Shown here one piece after another: positions 6,971-8,963 of a stretch of 8,963 nucleotides of DNA (the stretch's first letter is position 1; the number at the start of each line of letters is the position of its first letter). This stretch comes from an uncultured Carnobacterium sp. Its GTDB lineage: Bacteria; Bacillota; Bacilli; Lactobacillales; Aerococcaceae. The position numbers and the translations under genes are program-made. The stretch covers positions 1-8,963 of the forward strand of contig CAJPNA010000048.1 in NCBI GenBank assembly GCA_905371865.1, given 5' to 3'. The notes under the pieces are model-generated. The model did not search any database, was not told where the DNA came from, and saw only the letters and a list, made by a program, of their open reading frames with translations.

Positions 6971-7534
6971 TTGAAGAACGCTCAACAATTTAGCCACGAA
7001 ATGATACTTTCAGAAAATTTAGAAAATGGACTATTTATCGACGCAACCGCAGGAAATGGACATGACACACTTTTTTTGGCACAACATATAGATTCGACTT
7101 CAAAAATTTTATCTTTTGATATTCAAGAAATAGCTATTTTACAAACAAGACAATTATTACAAAAATATGACTTAGCCCCAAAAGTGACTTGTATTCTAGA
7201 CTCCCACGCGAATATTTCAAACTATTTAGAACAAGACGAGCTTGTTAGACTAGCTATTTTTAATCTGGGCTATTTACCTGGAAGTGATAAAAAGATCATC
7301 ACGACTCCTTCTTCTACAATAAAAGCTATCAAGATTTTACTAGAACGATTGGAGAATAATGGAAAGATAATTATTGTATCCTATTATGGTCATAATGGTG
7401 GCTTAGAAGAAAAGAATTCGGTAGAGTCCCTACTATCCAATCTTTCTCAAAAAGAATGGAGTGTCTTAAAATATCAATTTATCAATCAAATCAACTGTCC
7501 ACCAATTTGTTATGTCCTCGAAAAGAAAAAGTAA
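6971..7534 (+). CDS. mnmM: tRNA mnm5(s2)U34 methyltransferase MnmM (YtqB family)
   Basis: A small class I SAM-dependent methyltransferase of the YtqB family. Members have been shown to methylate 5-aminomethyl(-2-thio)uridine at tRNA position 34, finishing mnm5(s2)U in bacteria that lack the MnmC methylase. The 187-residue protein has motif I as DATAGNGHDT (24-33), Asp50 at the end of strand 2 (LSFDIQ), the family signature FNLGYLPGSDK (97-107), and YYGHNGG (138-144). It ends with the INQINCPPICYVLEKK segment typical of YtqB. The start is TTG at 6971, giving MKNAQQFSHE. It appears monocistronic, with its own promoter and a terminator right after its stop. It lies opposite metK, which supplies its methyl donor. 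By eye the gene is more A+T-rich than its neighbours. Assignment rests on recalled family resemblance; older databases call it an rRNA methylase. Confidence 0.88.
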   Translation: MKNAQQFSHEMILSENLENGLFIDATAGNGHDTLFLAQHIDSTSKILSFDIQEIAILQTRQLLQKYDLAPKVTCILDSHANISNYLEQDELVRLAIFNLGYLPGSDKKIITTPSSTIKAIKILLERLENNGKIIIVSYYGHNGGLEEKNSVESLLSNLSQKEWSVLKYQFINQINCPPICYVLEKKK

Positions 7535-7535
7535 A

Positions 7536-7568
7536 AAAAGCCAACCACTACAATAGTGGTTGGCTTTT
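7536..7568. terminator. Bidirectional terminator between convergent mnmM and metK
   Basis: A perfect 15-bp inverted repeat (7536-7550 with 7554-7568) with a 3-nt CAA loop; the core arms are AGCCAACCACTA and its complement. The plus strand ends in UUUU, 1 nt after the mnmM stop. The minus strand ends in a run of seven U, suiting metK, whose stop is at 7579. Confidence 0.95.
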
Positions 7569-7578
7569 CGTTTATTCA

Positions 7579-8751
7579 TTATGCAAAACTAGCTTTTAAT
7601 TCTGCAACTTTATCTAGTTTTTCCCATGGAAGTTCTATATCTGTTCTACCAAAATGACCATAAGCGGCTGTTTGTTGATAGATAGGTCTACGTAAATTTA
7701 GTGTTTCAATAATTCCTTTTGGAGTTAAACGGAACTCTTTACGAATGACTTCAATGATTTTATCTTCTGGTACGTGGTTAGTTCCAAATGTATCTACAGC
7801 AATCGAAACTGGTTGTGCTACTCCAATCGCATACGCTAATTGAATTTCACATTTTTCAGCAAGACCTGCTGCAACAACATTTTTTGCAATATAACGAGCT
7901 GCATAACTTGCAGAACGGTCTACCTTTGTAGAATCTTTACCAGAGAAAGCTCCACCACCATGACGTGCATATCCACCGTAAGTATCTACGATAATTTTAC
8001 GGCCTGTTAATCCTGAGTCTCCAACAGGTCCACCGATAACGAATTTACCAGTCGGATTAATGAAGTAACGTGTTTCATCGTCAAGTAATTCAGAAGGTAC
8101 GACTGGTTTTACAACATACTTAAGTACGTCTTTTCTGATTTGCTCTTGAGAAATCTCTTCATCATGTTGTGTACTTACAACAATTGTATCAATACGTTTT
8201 ACAATATGCTCAGGAGTATATTCAATTGTTACTTGAACTTTTCCATCTGGGCCTAAGTAATCTAATAGTTTTTCTTTACGAACTTTTGCTAATTGAAAAG
8301 CCAATTTATGACTTAAATCAATCGGTAAAGGCATATAAGAATCCGTTTCATTGGTAGCATAACCAAACATTAATCCTTGGTCTCCTGCTCCAAACTCTTC
8401 AGACTGCCCACGAGTTTCTAATGCATCATCAACTCCCATTGCAATATCTGGTGATTGCTTGTCTAAAGAAACCATCACCGCAACTGCATCCGCATCATAT
8501 CCATACTTGCGGTCAGTGTATCCTATTTTACGAATCGTATCACGAGCAACTTGTTGGTAATCAACAACCGCACTTGTTGTGATTTCTCCTACTAAAACGA
8601 CTAAACCAGTGTTTACTACTGTCTCACAGGCTACACGAGCAGTTGGATCTTGAGTAAGAATGGCATCTAAAATACCATCACTAATTTGGTCTGCAACTTT
8701 ATCGGGATGTCCTTCTGTTACGGATTCCGATGTAAATAAAATTTTTTCCAT
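7579..8751 (-). CDS. metK: S-adenosylmethionine synthetase
   Basis: Methionine adenosyltransferase makes S-adenosylmethionine from methionine and ATP in the cytoplasm, releasing phosphate and pyrophosphate. The 390-residue protein shows the standard signatures: TEGHPDK at 12-18 with His15 and Asp17, the GAGDQG hexapeptide at 121-126, the DTYGGYARHG segment at 256-265, and the P-loop-like GGGAFSGKD at 265-273. The active-site loop before GAGDQG (ETRGQSEEF) is several residues shorter than I recall for the B. subtilis enzyme. I chose ATG at 8751, giving MEKILFTSES, because GGGGGA lies 8 nt upstream. The in-frame ATG at 8766 lies inside the SMK box. It is a single-gene unit with its own promoter, a SAM-sensing riboswitch over the ribosome site and a terminator shared with mnmM. 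Translation should therefore fall when SAM is abundant. Confidence 0.98.
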   Translation of the reverse strand: MEKILFTSESVTEGHPDKVADQISDGILDAILTQDPTARVACETVVNTGLVVLVGEITTSAVVDYQQVARDTIRKIGYTDRKYGYDADAVAVMVSLDKQSPDIAMGVDDALETRGQSEEFGAGDQGLMFGYATNETDSYMPLPIDLSHKLAFQLAKVRKEKLLDYLGPDGKVQVTIEYTPEHIVKRIDTIVVSTQHDEEISQEQIRKDVLKYVVKPVVPSELLDDETRYFINPTGKFVIGGPVGDSGLTGRKIIVDTYGGYARHGGGAFSGKDSTKVDRSASYAARYIAKNVVAAGLAEKCEIQLAYAIGVAQPVSIAVDTFGTNHVPEDKIIEVIRKEFRLTPKGIIETLNLRRPIYQQTAAYGHFGRTDIELPWEKLDKVAELKASFA

Positions 8752-8754
8752 TTC

Positions 8755-8814
8755 TTTTTCCCCCATTCAATTCCGGTTACAAGGCATCTACACATGGTGC
8801 ATCCTTTCGGGAAT
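8755..8814 (-). promoter_or_regulatory. SMK box (SAM-III) translational riboswitch of metK
   Basis: The minus-strand leader contains, in order, UUCCCGAAAGGAU, a small hairpin (GCAC, CAU loop, GUGU), AGAUGCCUUGUAACCG, a 9-nt linker (GAAUUGAAU) and GGGGGAA. This is the SMK-box core as I remember it from the Enterococcus faecalis metK leader. P1 pairs UUCCC (8809-8813) with GGGAA (8758-8762), and AAGG pairs with CCUU in P2. The P1 3' strand is the Shine-Dalgarno sequence of metK, so SAM binding hides it from the ribosome (established mechanism). The linker between P2 and P1 differs from the crystallised enterococcal RNA, which is normal for this class. Confidence 0.94.
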
Positions 8815-8833
8815 ATCATTTTTAACTTTTCCT

Positions 8834-8862
8834 ATTATAGCACTTTTATAAAAAAATGATAG
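8834..8862 (-). promoter_or_regulatory. Promoter of metK
   Basis: The minus strand has a perfect -10, TATAAT (8834-8839), preceded by TGC (extended -10). A weak -35, CTATCA (8857-8862), stands at 17-bp spacing. The predicted start near 8828 leaves about 14 nt before the SMK box, so the whole riboswitch would be transcribed. Confidence 0.7.
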
Positions 8863-8867
8863 TAAAA

Positions 8868-8890
8868 TCAATTATAATTGAGTCCTCAAT
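8868..8890. repeat. Two overlapping palindromes upstream of the metK promoter
   Basis: TCAATTATAATTGA (8868-8881) is a perfect 14-bp palindrome. ATTGAG and CTCAAT (8877-8890, 2-bp gap) form a second inverted repeat sharing five bases with it. They begin 5 bp upstream of the metK -35 box. They could be an operator, but I recognise no specific regulator, and chance is possible in DNA this A+T-rich. Confidence 0.5.
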
Positions 8891-8934
8891 GAAAATTTAT
8901 AATCGTCTCAAAAAACAAATTTTAAATTTAATAA

Positions 8935-8960
8935 AAAGCCTAAGTATAAACCTAGGCTTT
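8935..8960 (-). terminator. Probable terminator of a gene beyond the right edge
   Basis: An 8-bp inverted repeat, AAAGCCTA (8935-8942) and TAGGCTTT (8953-8960), with a 10-nt loop. On the minus strand it is followed by UUUUUAUU, which suits a minus-strand gene ending to the right of the window. On the plus strand only UUU then ACA is visible, so plus-strand use is less likely. Confidence 0.65.
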
Positions 8961-8963
8961 ACA

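Noticed and set aside
8169..8357. Plus-strand open frame of 62 codons
   Set aside because: It is antisense to metK with low-complexity content (many Tyr, Leu, Gln) and no ribosome site.
8660..8851. Plus-strand open frame of 63 codons
   Set aside because: It is antisense to the metK start and the SMK box, where the minus-strand functions fully explain the sequence.

Overview
The window looks like core chromosome of a low-GC Gram-positive bacterium of the order Lactobacillales. The evidence is Bacillus-type LeuS, MetK, ThiI and MnmM proteins, strong Shine-Dalgarno sequences, A+T-rich intergenic DNA, a tRNA-Leu T-box leader, and above all an SMK-box (SAM-III) riboswitch before metK, a class known essentially from lactic acid bacteria. 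A non-streptococcal member such as a Carnobacteriaceae/Granulicatella-like organism is my guess; the genus cannot be fixed from the sequence alone.

Layout. Positions 1-4936 hold a minus-strand unit read right to left: promoter (4943-4971), T-box leader with CUC specifier and terminator (4715-4936), leuS (804 aa), a NifZ/IscS-type cysteine desulfurase (374 aa) and thiI, which runs off the left edge after 372 codons. The gaps between these genes are only 22 and 14 nt and hold no terminator. Positions 4954-6810 encode a secreted cell-wall hydrolase on the minus strand: signal peptide, GH73 glucosaminidase domain and six C-terminal LysM modules. Its last codons contain the -35 box of the leuS promoter. 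Positions 6811-6970 are a divergent intergenic region. Positions 6971-7534 (plus strand) encode the tRNA methyltransferase MnmM (YtqB family). A hairpin at 7536-7568 serves both mnmM and the converging metK (7579-8751, minus strand). Positions 8752-8963 hold the SMK box, the metK promoter, overlapping palindromes and a probable terminator of a gene lying beyond the right edge. No gap exceeds 300 bases.

How the genes fit together. Apart from the autolysin, every gene bears on tRNA charging or modification, or on the cofactor used for it. LeuS charges tRNA-Leu, and the T-box senses that charging. The desulfurase supplies sulfur to ThiI for 4-thiouridine in tRNA. MnmM uses S-adenosylmethionine to finish the wobble modification mnm5(s2)U. 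MetK makes S-adenosylmethionine and is predicted to be shut off at translation by it.

I see no mobile element, CRISPR array, tRNA or rRNA gene, or undescribed multi-gene system. The points most worth a second look are regulatory: possible T-box control of the sulfur-transfer genes, the autolysin/leuS overlap, a WalR-like site in the divergent region, and overlapping palindromes upstream of metK.
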